A stretch of DNA of 63,365 bases from an uncultured Collinsella sp. Lineage in GTDB: Bacteria; Actinomycetota; Coriobacteriia; Coriobacteriales; Coriobacteriaceae. This document shows positions 1-8,481 of this stretch, piece after piece. The DNA is taken from assembly GCA_902470815.1 (NCBI GenBank), contig CABRHS010000011.1:1-63365 (forward strand). Direction: 5' to 3'. The notes beneath the pieces are model-generated. The model ran no database searches. It saw only the letters and a list, made by a program, of their open reading frames with translations, and had not been told where the DNA came from. A program made the position numbers and the translations under genes. Positions within the stretch are counted from its first letter, which is position 1. Each line of letters opens with the position of its first letter.

Positions 1-125
1 GGGCCGCCGCGTAGCGGCTAGTATTTATCGCGTCCAAGTTTCGGGGCGCAGTTCACAAACGATCGCCGGGGCCGTTTCCGTATCTGTCTCGCAGGGTCGT
101 TCCCAATTCAAATGGAATGCGGCGA

Positions 126-842
126 TCACCGAATGAGGTACGCTGCGATGACCCCCTCATGGCAGACCACCCGCGCATCCGACGTGACAACGTTGGAAAT
201 GCCCAGATCGCTCAGCAACTCAACGCGCTTGCGGTCGAGTTCCCACTCCATACCCAGTTCAGATACGACACCGACGGGACTCAGGCACACAAAGGAAAAG
301 GTCGATCCCTCTCGCCCCGTCATCCTCCACGTCATCCCCTCCTTAAGCAGGCGTCCGGTAAAACCGTCCTCCTCAAGACGGACCGCGCCATCCCACCTCA
401 AGAGGCATCCGATCGCCGCGAGCGCATGATCGGGGCGCCCCCCGGTCAGACACGTGCACACCAATTCGACGGCCCCCCAACGCGAGCGAATCGCCCGGAG
501 GGCGAGCGCGAGGTCGGTGAAATCCTTATAGGGGTCGTAGCGCTCGACATCACGCACTTCTGAAGGCTCGCCCGCCTCGCATCTGCAAACGGCGGCCTGG
601 CCAAGACTCCCTACAGAGTCGGCGTCGCCGCAAAAGAGGTCACACGCAAGACCCGCATCGATGATCGAATCGAGCCCGCGATCGACGGCGACGACGTGCT
701 CGCACTCATGAGACAGTCGTTTGAGAAGCTCCGGCCCGCAGGTCTCCGGCGAACCGCCGACAAGGAGGACGCGAGGGGTCACCACAGGGGAATCATGGGT
801 ATCTTCTATGTCAGTCATATGATCACCTGACGTATAGCACAA
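126..842 (-). CDS. thiN: Thiamine pyrophosphokinase
   Basis: Transfers pyrophosphate from ATP to thiamine to give thiamine diphosphate in the cytosol. The 238-residue product has the family pattern: a GDADS motif after an N-terminal Rossmann-like half, a YDPYKDFTD segment matching the usual KDxTD, and GGRPDHALA. The C-terminal third is a beta-rich thiamine-binding domain. An in-frame ATG at 818 (MTDIED) is a possible alternative start that would remove eight residues. The gene is divergent from glgB, and the upstream 370 bp carry no recognisable TPP riboswitch. The function call is family-based and fairly secure; the exact start is uncertain. Confidence 0.85.
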   Translation of the reverse strand: MCYTSGDHMTDIEDTHDSPVVTPRVLLVGGSPETCGPELLKRLSHECEHVVAVDRGLDSIIDAGLACDLFCGDADSVGSLGQAAVCRCEAGEPSEVRDVERYDPYKDFTDLALALRAIRSRWGAVELVCTCLTGGRPDHALAAIGCLLRWDGAVRLEEDGFTGRLLKEGMTWRMTGREGSTFSFVCLSPVGVVSELGMEWELDRKRVELLSDLGISNVVTSDARVVCHEGVIAAYLIR

Positions 843-1210
843 TTACGGACAAATTGCCATATTACCCAAACCAACGGGCCTGCGCGCGGCCGCTTTTATC
901 CAAAATCCAGCACTTTACATGATGTGGAACATCAAACCCCTTGCTTACGGGGTATTTACCAAAAAGCCCAGCATGTCAAGCTAAAATGAGATTGTTTCAC
1001 CCATGGGGCGATTTATACCGATTGCCGCATTCTTGTCCATTTTGTGATGACCGAGTGATACGGTAGATATCGTCACTGGTTCCACATGCGTCGACGCGAG
1101 TGGAACGAACGCAGCGCAGCTGCGTCCCCTTCCGTCTAAGTACGCATGCCGAGCCCGAGACGTTTCGTTGGTTTACGGCAGAACGCCGCACATTCGATCG
1201 GAAGGTTGAG
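843..1210. other. Divergent intergenic region thiN/glgB
   Basis: This 368-bp stretch has no convincing gene. On the minus strand a perfect TTGACA lies at 974-979 with AT-rich sequence about 16-17 bp downstream (near 951-957), a candidate thiN promoter with a leader of over 100 nt. That leader contains two small hairpins: ACCCC/GGGGT arms at 936-940 and 949-953, and GATG/CATC arms at 921-924 and 930-933. No clear plus-strand promoter for glgB was found. A TTGTCC at about 1034 has no good -10 partner. Confidence 0.35.
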
Positions 1211-3400
1211 ATGGCCAAAGCATCGAAGACCACCAATACAACAGCAGGCAAGCCTCGGCCAAAAGCAGCAGGTCCCATCGCTCCCGTACAGCCTAACCTC
1301 ATGCTCACGAACGACGACATCCATCTGTTCTGCAATGGCATGTGGCAGCGCGCCTGGGAGAAGATGGGCGCCCATAAGGATATCCAAGACGGAACGGCCG
1401 GATGGCTCTTCCGCGTTTGGGCACCCCAGGTCTCCAACGTCAGCGTCGTCGGAGATTTCAACAACTGGGAGCCCAATGCCACCCCGCTGTCTCGCGTCCC
1501 CACAAGCGATATATGGGAGGTCTTCATCCCCGGTCTCGACCAGGGTGGGCTCTACAAGTACGTGATCGAGACCGATGCTGGCGAGCTCCTGTGGAAGGCC
1601 GACCCGTTCGGCTTCTATGCCGAGGAATGTCCGGGCACCGCATCCAGGCTGTGGGATCTCTCCGGCTATACCTGGAAGGACGCCATCTGGCTGCGCCGTC
1701 GCGCAGGACGAGACATCATGAAGAGCCCCCTCAACATCTATGAGGTGCATCTGGGCTCTTGGAAGCGCCATGGCACCGAGCCACAGGGAGAGCCGCGCGA
1801 AGACGGCACCTGGCCGGGCCCCGGCGACCCCTTCCCCGCCCAGCGCGGCACGTATTACTCCTACGATGACCTCTCCGATGAACTCGTGGCCTACGTCAAG
1901 CAGATGGGCTACACGCACATAGAGGTCATGCCCCTCTCGGAGCATCCCTTCGACGGCTCATGGGGCTACCAGTCGACCGGCTACTATGCGGCAACCTCCC
2001 GATATGGCACCCCGCAGCAGCTCATGCACTTCATCGACGCATGCCACGGGGCCGGCATCGGCGTGATCCTCGACTGGGTTCCCGGCGGTTTCTGCGCCAA
2101 TGCGGAGGGCCTGGCCACATTCAATGGCCACATGCTCTTCGAACGCGAGATTCACCCCAACTGGGGCACCCACAAGTTCGACTTCTCCAGGCCCGAGGTG
2201 CGCAGTTTCCTCGTTTCCAACGTCCTGTTCTGGATCGAACTGTTCCACGTCGACGGCATCCGCATGGACGGTGTCTCGAGCATGCTCTACCTCAACTTCG
2301 GCGTGGACAACCCCGCAGACAAGAAGTTCAACAAGTACGGCACCGAGGAGGACCTCGACGCCTCAGCGTTCATCCGCCAGGTCAACTGCGCCGTTGGCAA
2401 GAAGTTCCCCGACGTCATGATGATCGCCGAGGAATCCACCGCATGGCCCCTGGTCACCTATCCCGCCGAGGACGGCGGCCTGGGCTTCCACCTCAAATGG
2501 GACATGGGCTGGATGAACGACACCCTGCACTACATGCAGTGCGACTTCCCCTGGCGCCCCGGCAACCATAGCCTGCTCACCTTCTCGATCATGTACGCGT
2601 TCTCCGAGAACTTCGTCTTGCCGCTTTCTCACGACGAGGTGGTGAACGGCAAATGCTCGCTCATCGGCCGCATGCCCGGTGATGACTGGCGCCGCTTCGC
2701 CGGTCTGCGTACGCTCGCCTTCTACCAGATGACACACCCCGGCGCCAAGCTTTCCTTCATGGGCGACGAGATCGGCCAGCAGATCGAATGGCGCTACTAC
2801 GAGTCCATCGAGTGGTTCCTCGCCAAGGACTTCGATGCGACCCACGGCGCCCAGCAGCGCTTCATCGAGGCGCTCAACCACCTATACACCAACCAGAAGG
2901 CCCTCTGGGAGAACGCCTACGACGAGAGCGGTTTCGAGTGGATCGACGCCGACAACTCCGAGCAGTCCATCCTGACCTTCGTGCGCCACGGCGACAAGCC
3001 GGCCAACGACCTGCTCATCCTCATCAACTTCGACCCCGCGTCCTACGAGACCTACCGCGTGGGGGTCCCGCGCGAGGGCGATTGGGAGCTCGTTTTCACC
3101 AGCGATGATCCCAACTTCGGCGGATCCGGCTACCCGAAGGTCGAGATGGCGTCGTCCAAACCCGAGAGTTGGAACGGCCGCGAGAACTCCATCGAGATCG
3201 CGGTGCCCGGCCTTGCGGGCTTGGTGTACCGCCGTCGCCGCACCTCCTCCTACAAGCCCTCCAAGGCGGCAAAGGAGAAGCCGACGACGAGTCGCGCAGC
3301 CAAGGACGAGCCCGAACCCGTCGCCACGGCCAAGGCCTCCAAGGCAAAGACGCCAAAGGCAAAGTCCGCGCCCAAACCCAGGACATCCCGCGCGAAGTAA
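1211..3400 (+). CDS. glgB: 1,4-alpha-glucan branching enzyme
   Basis: Forms alpha-1,6 branches in glycogen. The start at 1211 (MAKASK) follows GGAAGG at 1200-1205, so the longer open frame upstream was rejected; the product is 729 residues. An N-terminal CBM48-like beta domain (VWAPQVSNVSVVGDFNNW) precedes a GH13 barrel with DWVPGGF, the nucleophile segment DGIRMDGVSS, the acid segment IAEEST and LPLSHDEV. The last ~50 residues are a Lys/Ala/Pro/Thr-rich tail beyond the usual C-terminal beta domain, resembling the much longer tail on GlgA. It is the first gene of the glgB-glgP-glgC-glgD-glgA cluster. Confidence 0.95.
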   Translation: MAKASKTTNTTAGKPRPKAAGPIAPVQPNLMLTNDDIHLFCNGMWQRAWEKMGAHKDIQDGTAGWLFRVWAPQVSNVSVVGDFNNWEPNATPLSRVPTSDIWEVFIPGLDQGGLYKYVIETDAGELLWKADPFGFYAEECPGTASRLWDLSGYTWKDAIWLRRRAGRDIMKSPLNIYEVHLGSWKRHGTEPQGEPREDGTWPGPGDPFPAQRGTYYSYDDLSDELVAYVKQMGYTHIEVMPLSEHPFDGSWGYQSTGYYAATSRYGTPQQLMHFIDACHGAGIGVILDWVPGGFCANAEGLATFNGHMLFEREIHPNWGTHKFDFSRPEVRSFLVSNVLFWIELFHVDGIRMDGVSSMLYLNFGVDNPADKKFNKYGTEEDLDASAFIRQVNCAVGKKFPDVMMIAEESTAWPLVTYPAEDGGLGFHLKWDMGWMNDTLHYMQCDFPWRPGNHSLLTFSIMYAFSENFVLPLSHDEVVNGKCSLIGRMPGDDWRRFAGLRTLAFYQMTHPGAKLSFMGDEIGQQIEWRYYESIEWFLAKDFDATHGAQQRFIEALNHLYTNQKALWENAYDESGFEWIDADNSEQSILTFVRHGDKPANDLLILINFDPASYETYRVGVPREGDWELVFTSDDPNFGGSGYPKVEMASSKPESWNGRENSIEIAVPGLAGLVYRRRRTSSYKPSKAAKEKPTTSRAAKDEPEPVATAKASKAKTPKAKSAPKPRTSRAK

Positions 3401-3506
3401 GCACCGATCTCGGAGCACCTCGCGCCCACGATGACGCGGCCGCACGCCGGGCCGAACGTGCGTGCTCGCGACTATCACCAACCCGGCCCCTTCTCGAAAG
3501 GAAACC

Positions 3507-5933
3507 ATGGAAAAGATCTACGAGAACAAAGAGCAGTTCATCGAGCAGTACCGCCAGCACGTGCGTGCACTGTCCGGTAAGGAGTTCGAGGATACGAGCG
3601 ATATCGACCGCTTCACCGCGCTAGCTAACATGGTCGCCGGCGATGCCCGCGTCATCGCCGCCAAAACCGACGAGTGCAACCGCGTCGAGGGCAAGAAGCG
3701 CGTCTACTATTTCTCGATCGAGTTCCTCATCGGCCGCCTGCTCGACAACTACCTGCTGAACCTCGGCATTCGCGACCTCGTGGCCGACGCCATCGCCGAC
3801 ATGGGCGGCGATCTCGACGAGATCGAGCGCCAGGAGCCCGATCCGGCCCTGGGCAACGGCGGCCTCGGTCGCCTCGCCGCATGCTTCCTCGACTCGATGG
3901 CCCACGAGGGCATCGCGGGCTACGGCAACGGAATGCGCTATCGCTACGGTCTCTTCAAGCAGGAGATCGTCGATGGCCGTCAGGTCGAAGTGGCCGACGA
4001 ATGGCTCTCCAAGGGCTATCCCTGGGAGGTCAAGCGCCCCGACAAGGCCGTTCGCATCGGCTTCGGCGGCCATGTCGTCTCCCGTCAGGAGGGCGACCGC
4101 ACCTTCTACTCCGTTGAGGGGACCGATGACGTCCTGGCCGTGCCTTACGACATCCCGATCGTCGGGTACGGTGGCGAGACCGTCAACAAACTGCGCTGCT
4201 GGAGCGCCGAGCCCATCGACGACCACTTCGATCTCGACGCCTTCAACGCCGGCGACTACACCGGCGCCGACCGCGACCGCGCCAATGCCGAGGCCATCTC
4301 CGCCATCCTGTATCCCAACGACGCCGGCGAGCACGGCCGCCTGCTTCGTCTCAAGCAGGAATACCTGTTCGTCGCCGCGGGCATCCGCACCCTCCTCGAC
4401 ACCTTTGAGCGTGAACACGGCAAGGCCTGGAACGAACTGCCCCGCTATGTGGCCATCCACACCAACGATACGCATCCGGCGATGTGCGGACCCGAGCTCA
4501 TGCGCATCCTCATGGACGAAGAGGGTCTGACCTGGGACGACGCCTGGGAGATCGTGACGAACACGGTGTCCTACACCAACCACACCATCCTGCCCGAGGC
4601 CCTCGAGAAGTGGCCCATCTCCACCTTCTCCGCCCTGCTGCCCCGCGTGTACCAGATCATCGACGAGATCAACCGTCGCTGGCGAGAGAGCTTCGACATG
4701 AGCAAGCCCGAGAGCGCCGAGCGACTGCGCGCGACCGCCGTCCTGTGGGATGGCGAGGTCCGCATGGCCAACCTGTCCGTGATCTGCAGCCACTCCGTCA
4801 ACGGCGTCGCCAAGATCCACTCCGACATCCTCAAGGCGAACACGCTCAAGGACTTCGCGGCCATGCGCCCGGAGATGTTCAACAACAAGACCAACGGCAT
4901 CAGCCATCGTCGCTTCTTCGCCGAGGCCAACCCCACCTACGCCAAGCTCGTGACCGAGGCCATCGGCGACGGTTGGCTCGATGACGACCGAGAGCTCGAG
5001 AAGCTCACCGCCTTCGAGGGCGACGCCTCTTTCCTTGAGCGCGTCGGCGCCTCCAAGCACGCCAACAAGCAGCGCCTGGCCGAATACGTCAAGCGCGAGT
5101 GCGGCCTCACCATCGACCCGAACACGGTCTTCGACGTCCAGGTCAAGCGCTTCCACGCCTACAAGCGCCAGCTCCTGAACATCATGAAGGTTATGGACCT
5201 CTATAACCGTCGTCTCGCCGATCCGAATTTCAAGATCCAGCCCACCACCTTCATCTTCTCCGGCAAAGCCGCCTCGAGCTACACCTTCGCCAAGGAAGTC
5301 ATCCGCCTGATCAACGGTGTGGCCGAGGTCGTCAACAACGACCCGCGCGTCAACGACGTCATGAAGGTCTGCTTCATCCCGAACTTCCGCGTTTCGAACG
5401 CCCAGCTCATCTACCCCGCGGCAGAGATCTCCGAGCAGATCTCGACGGCCGGCAAGGAGGCCTCCGGCACCTCGAACATGAAGCTCATGATGAACGGTGC
5501 CCTCACCCTGGGCACCATGGACGGCGCCAACATCGAGATCGTCGACCTGGCCGGCCGCGAGAACGAAGCCATCTTCGGCCTCACAACTCCCGAGGTCGAC
5601 GCTCTGCGCGCATCCGGCCAGTACTTCGCCTGGGATATCGTCAACTCCGACCGCCCGAGGCTCGGCCGCATCATCGACCAGCTCGTCGACGGCACGTTCG
5701 CGGGGCTCTCGGGCAACTTCGAGAGCATCCACCACGAGCTCATGTTCAACAACGACTACGACTTGGTCCTCAAGGACTTCCACTCCTACGTGGACGCCTG
5801 GGAGACCCTCACCTCGACCTATCCGGATGCGCGGGACTGGAACCGCCGCGCGCTGCATAACACGGCCATGTCCGGCTGGTTCTCCTCGGACCGCACCATC
5901 CGCGAATACCGCGACGAGATCTGGCACGCCTAA
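3507..5933 (+). CDS. glgP: Glycogen/maltodextrin phosphorylase
   Basis: Releases glucose-1-phosphate from the non-reducing ends of glycogen using phosphate and pyridoxal phosphate. ATG 3507 sits behind GAAAGGAAACC, giving 808 residues, normal for GT35 phosphorylases. Family signatures are visible: LGNGGLGRLAACFLDS near the N terminus, NDTHPAM, VQVKRFHAYKRQLLN, and the PLP-lysine region EASGTSNMKLMMNGAL. It lies 106 bp after glgB. The stop codon at 5931-5933 merges with a strong AAAGGAGGT sequence that has no obvious start codon behind it. Confidence 0.95.
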   Translation: MEKIYENKEQFIEQYRQHVRALSGKEFEDTSDIDRFTALANMVAGDARVIAAKTDECNRVEGKKRVYYFSIEFLIGRLLDNYLLNLGIRDLVADAIADMGGDLDEIERQEPDPALGNGGLGRLAACFLDSMAHEGIAGYGNGMRYRYGLFKQEIVDGRQVEVADEWLSKGYPWEVKRPDKAVRIGFGGHVVSRQEGDRTFYSVEGTDDVLAVPYDIPIVGYGGETVNKLRCWSAEPIDDHFDLDAFNAGDYTGADRDRANAEAISAILYPNDAGEHGRLLRLKQEYLFVAAGIRTLLDTFEREHGKAWNELPRYVAIHTNDTHPAMCGPELMRILMDEEGLTWDDAWEIVTNTVSYTNHTILPEALEKWPISTFSALLPRVYQIIDEINRRWRESFDMSKPESAERLRATAVLWDGEVRMANLSVICSHSVNGVAKIHSDILKANTLKDFAAMRPEMFNNKTNGISHRRFFAEANPTYAKLVTEAIGDGWLDDDRELEKLTAFEGDASFLERVGASKHANKQRLAEYVKRECGLTIDPNTVFDVQVKRFHAYKRQLLNIMKVMDLYNRRLADPNFKIQPTTFIFSGKAASSYTFAKEVIRLINGVAEVVNNDPRVNDVMKVCFIPNFRVSNAQLIYPAAEISEQISTAGKEASGTSNMKLMMNGALTLGTMDGANIEIVDLAGRENEAIFGLTTPEVDALRASGQYFAWDIVNSDRPRLGRIIDQLVDGTFAGLSGNFESIHHELMFNNDYDLVLKDFHSYVDAWETLTSTYPDARDWNRRALHNTAMSGWFSSDRTIREYRDEIWHA

Positions 5934-5980
5934 AGGAGGTACCACACGCCGGAACGCAGCCGGAAAAACCCTACCGCAAC

Positions 5981-6009
5981 GGTGGCGGCGAGCACGGGGG
6001 GCCGCCACC
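5981..6009 (+). other. Intercistronic hairpin glgP-glgC
   Basis: Perfect 9-bp arms GGTGGCGGC (5981-5989) and GCCGCCACC (6001-6009) with an 11-nt loop lie in the 135-bp gap between glgP and glgC. No T-run follows, so it is more likely an mRNA stability or processing element than a terminator. Confidence 0.5.
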
Positions 6010-6068
6010 GGCCACGATATCCCGCGTTACGTATCTGCAAGGTCCAATTGGATTAAAGGGAGAGATTG

Positions 6069-7217
6069 ATGGCAAGCAAAGAATGCATCGCGATGCTCCT
6101 CGCCGGAGGTCAGGGCAGCAGGTTGATGGCGCTCACCTCCAAGATCGCAAAGCCCGCCGTCAGCTTTGGCGGCAAATTCCGCATCATCGACTTCTCGTTG
6201 TCGAACTGCGCGAACTCCGGCATCGACACCGTGGGCGTACTCACTCAGTACCGACCCTACCAGCTGCATGAGTATGTGGGCTCCGGCCGCGCATGGGATT
6301 TGGCCGAGCACGGCTGCGGCGTCTCCATCCTGCCCCCCTACGCCACGCAGGAGGGCGGCGCCTGGTACGCGGGCACGGCCGACGCGATCACCCAGAATCT
6401 CGACTACATCAAGAGCCATGACCCCGAGTACGTGCTGATCCTTTCGGGCGATCACCTGTACCGCATGGATTACCGCAAGATGCTTGAAAGCCATATCGAG
6501 CACAATGCCGACCTCACGGTCTCCGTCATGCCCGTTCCGTGGGAGGAGGCCAGCCGCTTCGGCATCATCACGGCCAACCCGGAGGACGGCCACATCGAGA
6601 AGTTCACCGAGAAGCCCGAGAAGCCCGATTCGAACCTCGCCTCCATGGGCATCTACATCTTCTCCACTGACGTGCTCGTGCGCGCGCTCGAGGAGGACGC
6701 CGTCGACCAGCGCAGCAGCCATGACTTCGGCAACGACATCATCCCCAAGCTGCTCGGCGAGGGCAAGCGCCTGTACACCTACGAGTTCCACGGCTTCTGG
6801 AAGGACGTGGGCACCATCGCCAGCTTCCACGAGACCTCGATGGACCTGCTTGGCGACAACCCCGAGTTCGACCTCTTTGACAAGAGCTTCCCCGTCATGA
6901 GCAACGACTCGACCCGGCCGCCTCACTTCATCGGGCCCGACGGTCGCGTGGACGACTGCCTCGTCTCCAACGGCTGCCGTGTCTACGGCACCGCGCGCCA
7001 CTCGATTCTCTCCACGGACTGCGTGGTGGGCGAGCGCGCCATCGTCGAAGACTCCGTGCTGCTTCCGGGCGCCATCGTGAAGGACGGAGCGCATGTCGTG
7101 CGCGCCATCCTGGGCGAGAACGCAATCGTGGAAGAGGGCGTCAAGCTCGGAAGCGTCGATATGACCAAGGACACCGCCGTCGTCGGAAACGACGTCGTCA
7201 TCGGGAAGGGGGAATGA
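6069..7217 (+). CDS. glgC: Glucose-1-phosphate adenylyltransferase
   Basis: Makes ADP-glucose from ATP and glucose-1-phosphate, the committed step of bacterial glycogen synthesis. ATG 6069 follows AAGGGAG at 6056-6062; the upstream TTG at 6066 is less likely. The 382-residue product begins with the nucleotidyltransferase loop AMLLAGGQGSRLMALT, followed by KPAVSFGGKFRIIDFSLSNC, SGDHLYRMDY and GFWKDVGT, then a C-terminal left-handed beta-helix of hexad repeats. Only 4 bp separate it from glgD, so the two are probably co-translated. Confidence 0.95.
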   Translation: MASKECIAMLLAGGQGSRLMALTSKIAKPAVSFGGKFRIIDFSLSNCANSGIDTVGVLTQYRPYQLHEYVGSGRAWDLAEHGCGVSILPPYATQEGGAWYAGTADAITQNLDYIKSHDPEYVLILSGDHLYRMDYRKMLESHIEHNADLTVSVMPVPWEEASRFGIITANPEDGHIEKFTEKPEKPDSNLASMGIYIFSTDVLVRALEEDAVDQRSSHDFGNDIIPKLLGEGKRLYTYEFHGFWKDVGTIASFHETSMDLLGDNPEFDLFDKSFPVMSNDSTRPPHFIGPDGRVDDCLVSNGCRVYGTARHSILSTDCVVGERAIVEDSVLLPGAIVKDGAHVVRAILGENAIVEEGVKLGSVDMTKDTAVVGNDVVIGKGE

Positions 7218-7221
7218 TCCG

Positions 7222-8331
7222 ATGATCAACCGCAAGGCCATCGGCTACATCACTGCAAACTACACGAGCAAGGAGCACAGCCCCCTGCTCGAGTGCCGCC
7301 CGCTCGCGTCCATCCCGTTCATGGGGCGCTATCGTCTCATCGATTTCCCGCTCTCCAACATGATGAACGCGGGGATCCGCACCGTGGGCGTGGTGCTTCC
7401 AGGTAACTACCGCTCGCTCGTCGACCATCTCGGCAGCGGCCGCGAATGGGAGCTCGACCGGAAGAAGGGCGGACTGTTCCTGCTTCAGGGTAGCGCCTAC
7501 GGCACCGCCAAGAAGGGCATCCGCTTCCTGCTGCGCGACATCAACACCAACAAGATGCTGTTCCAGCGCGCAAGCGAGCCCTACGTGGTCATGAGCGCCA
7601 CCAACATCGTGTTCAACATGGACCTCTCCGATGTCATCGACGCGCATGAGCGCAGCGGCGCCGGCGTGACCATGATCTACAAGAAGGCCGACCGCCAGAT
7701 CGATGACGTCGCCAAGCTCGACATCAACGACAACGGCCGCGTGACTGACATCAAGTCCGGCTGCGCCTACGGTGAGAACCAGTTCCTCGACTGCTTCATC
7801 ATCAACCGCGAGCTGCTCCTCGAGCTGTGCGAGCAGTACGAGACCCTCGACTACCTCGACCTGTTCGACGCCATCCGCCCCGACTTCGGCCGCATCGACG
7901 TGTGCACCTACGAGTTCAAGGGCCTCGCCGTCGGCATGTTCAGTGAGGAGAGCTACTACCAGCGCAGCATGGAGATGCTCAACCCCGACGTTATGCACCA
8001 GCTGTTCACGCACAGCCGCCCGATCATGACCAAGGCGCACGACACGCCGCCCGCCAAGTACAGCTCCGGCTCAAACGCCACCAATTCGTTCATCTCCGCC
8101 GGCTGCCGCATCGACGGCACCGTGCGCGGCTCCACCCTCTCGCGTGACGTCATCGTCGAGAGCGGCGCCTACGTGGCGAACTCGATCATCATGCAGGGCT
8201 GCGTCATCAAGCGCGGCGCTCGCATCGAGAACGCCATCGTTGACAAGAACAACGTCGTCGAAGCCGGCACCGTCCTCACCGGCACGCCCGACAACGTGCT
8301 CGTGGTGCCCAAGGTCGCAATCGAGAATTAA
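7222..8331 (+). CDS. glgD: GlgD subunit of ADP-glucose pyrophosphorylase
   Basis: A GlgC paralogue of 369 residues that starts MINRKAIGYITANYTS and lacks the intact N-terminal GGxGxRL nucleotide loop. It keeps IPFMGRYRLIDFPLSN and a beta-helical C-terminal half. In Bacillus and relatives GlgD pairs with GlgC in a hetero-oligomer and has a regulatory role. Its position directly after glgC supports the same here. Confidence 0.93.
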   Translation: MINRKAIGYITANYTSKEHSPLLECRPLASIPFMGRYRLIDFPLSNMMNAGIRTVGVVLPGNYRSLVDHLGSGREWELDRKKGGLFLLQGSAYGTAKKGIRFLLRDINTNKMLFQRASEPYVVMSATNIVFNMDLSDVIDAHERSGAGVTMIYKKADRQIDDVAKLDINDNGRVTDIKSGCAYGENQFLDCFIINRELLLELCEQYETLDYLDLFDAIRPDFGRIDVCTYEFKGLAVGMFSEESYYQRSMEMLNPDVMHQLFTHSRPIMTKAHDTPPAKYSSGSNATNSFISAGCRIDGTVRGSTLSRDVIVESGAYVANSIIMQGCVIKRGARIENAIVDKNNVVEAGTVLTGTPDNVLVVPKVAIEN

Positions 8332-8380
8332 GGCCGCTCGCGCGCCTGCCCGCGCCTGACGAACCAGGCGCGCATATGAT

Positions 8381-8420
8381 GGATACGCCGCCTTGAGCAC
8401 ATGCCCCAGGCGGCGTATCC
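8381..8420 (+). other. Perfect inverted repeat before glgA
   Basis: Arms GGATACGCCGCCT (8381-8393) and AGGCGGCGTATCC (8408-8420) are perfect over 13 bp with a 14-nt loop. They lie in the gap between glgD and the chosen glgA start. No T-run follows, so it may be an mRNA stability hairpin, an attenuator or an operator. Its position also argues against starting glgA at 8401. Confidence 0.55.
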
Positions 8421-8481
8421 GCACGGAATCACTGAACTCGACGCCGCGAATCAACGCGCTCATCAAGAGATTGGCATCCAT

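Noticed and set aside
843..1210. TPP riboswitch before thiN
   Set aside because: No CTGAGA or other conserved thi-box segments were found on the minus strand in the leader.
3621..6008. A 795-codon open frame on the minus strand opposite glgP
   Set aside because: It is fully covered by glgP, has no recognisable motif and reflects the GC-rich third-position bias. The same holds for the long frame opposite ptsI (49448-51583) and that opposite cca/fruK (46905-49334).
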